Translations under genes and position numbers: made by a program
Assembly: GCA_012295275.1 (NCBI GenBank)
Contig: CM022676.1
Span: 16,896,710-16,960,709, forward strand
Reading direction: 5' to 3'
Origin: Chrysomallon squamiferum
Lineage: Eukaryota > Mollusca > Gastropoda > Neomphalida > Peltospiridae
Length of the DNA: 64,000 nt
Notes under the pieces: model-generated
The model's database searches: none
What the model saw: only the letters and a program-made list of their open reading frames with translations
What the model was told of the DNA's origin: nothing
Shown here: positions 63,006 through 64,000 of the stretch, in pieces
How positions within the stretch are numbered: position 1 is the stretch's first letter
Layout: every line of letters begins with the position of its first letter

Positions 63006-64000
63006 ATATATAATTTTTGAAAGTCTTCTCCAGCTGTCGTTAATCTGTCATTGAAAATATAGTGTCTAATTCGGATATGCATTTTATTTATGTTTTTGTT
63101 ATTATATATCTGTAGTGCATTCTTCTCTGTACTGTTTCCTATAGTTTATGATAATCAAATCATTTTATTGTACACTTCGGACTTCGGGTGTAAATTCCTG
63201 AATTAAAAAAAAAAAAAAAAAAAGTTATATAATACTTAGTTTTGTCAACAATTTTGCAAGGACGATCACTTCTGAAAAAAAATGACGGCAGTTTTTATGT
63301 AATTAGGCTACAATGTGACATGAAATGACCGCCATTCTTTGAAAGCTTAACAAATAATGATGACATACATCTTGTAGTTACTATATTGAGCTAAATGAAC
63401 AATATTATTAATAAAGATTTAGCTATGAAGGGTTCACGATAGGCTGGAAAAATAGGGAGGAGTCACTTCTGTCTCTAGACACAAGTGACACTTTGTAAAA
63501 GAAAAATGAGACAATAAGACATAACCAAGCATTTGTCACAAACATAAAATTAAATATCTACATGTATACATGTTCTGTATCTAATAAAACAGGGACTTTA
63601 ACAACATATTTTATACACATTCATGGCATAAGTGATAAAATGATTTAAGAAAAGTTTTATTCTTATGTTTGTTTAATACTACTGGTAGCCTACTTTCTCA
63701 AGTCTTCACCTCTGCGTACTGGGTTTCTTAATTCTAATCTTTACCATGTCATTCTCTTCAGTCCTTCTCAATTAAAGTTCAATACCTGTGTTGATTCACA
63801 CAATTTAAAAAAAAAAAAAAAAAAAAAAGAAAATTCTTGCAGTTTTATTGATTGTCAATTATAATTTCGGTGAAAAATAAAAGGAATATATAGTAGTATT
63901 TTTGCAGTGTTATTACTAAATATAATTTAATAATAATAATACTAATAATAATAAATAAATAAATATAAATATTGTTTTTTAAAAAGTTTTCTATAAAATG
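63006..64000 (+). other. Intron 1 of right secreted-protein gene (to window end)
   Basis: Aligned throughout with left 11190-12280, with poly-A runs at 63206-63223 and 63808-63828. Exon 2 is not reached. Confidence 0.75.

Noticed and set aside
62897-63082. Methionine-rich minus-strand frame and His-rich extension of the secreted protein
   Set aside because: Both read through the (CAT)n tract after the GTGAGT donor of exon 1; the His-rich part is intron.

Overview
This is nuclear DNA from an animal, most likely a mollusc or another lophotrochozoan. The genes are split by GT-AG introns, the DNA is strongly AT-rich, and it is full of di- and trinucleotide microsatellites, tRNA-derived SINEs and a small TIR element. 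The proteins are secreted or membrane-anchored multidomain types (SRCR, Ig, FN3) that are expanded in invertebrate immune repertoires. The taxon is an inference; no species-diagnostic gene was seen.

The dominant structure is a large, diverged inverted duplication. The left arm (about 11190-30610) aligns in reverse complement with the right arm (about 40338 to the window end). Each arm carries the same two-gene module, transcribed away from the centre: a type I membrane receptor (SRCR repeats, two Ig domains, one FN3 domain, a membrane segment and a short tail), followed by a small secreted basic protein with KR sites. The right receptor (35509-58454, +) can be assembled into a complete 21-exon model of 1135 codons that stays in frame across every junction, with seven SRCR domains in the order A-B-C-A-B-C-A. 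The left receptor (minus strand) has four, A-B-C-A; its 5' end is cut off by a 200-N assembly gap (30611-30810). The secreted protein is a two-exon gene of 142 residues. It is complete on the left (10588-12612, minus), where codon 3 is TGA, and partial on the right (exon 1 only, 62672-62885, +), where codon 3 is intact.

The two receptor copies decay in different places. Disulfide cysteines are lost in right SRCR 4, right SRCR 5, right Ig1 and left SRCR 2. The right membrane segment has gained His and Lys. The left TM exon has a 2-nt poly-A expansion that breaks the frame. The right tail exon has lost its 3' splice site but has an in-frame replacement 30 nt upstream.

The centre (30811-40337) starts with an orphan, tyrosine-rich cytoplasmic-tail exon with an in-frame stop (31375-31638, +), probably the 3' end of another receptor paralogue. 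It then holds the right receptor's TATA box and signal-peptide exon (about 35450-35593) and a decayed direct copy of that promoter/exon (about 37260-38450). A possible divergent signal-peptide exon lies near 33.0 kb on the minus strand.

The left flank (1-11190) lies outside the visible duplication. It holds a MITE-like element, a possible isolated Ig-like exon, two tRNA-derived SINEs and a broken parvovirus NS1-like (SF3 helicase) endogenous viral element at about 4230-5830, bracketed by TAG-type trinucleotide tracts. The rest is repeat-rich noncoding DNA.
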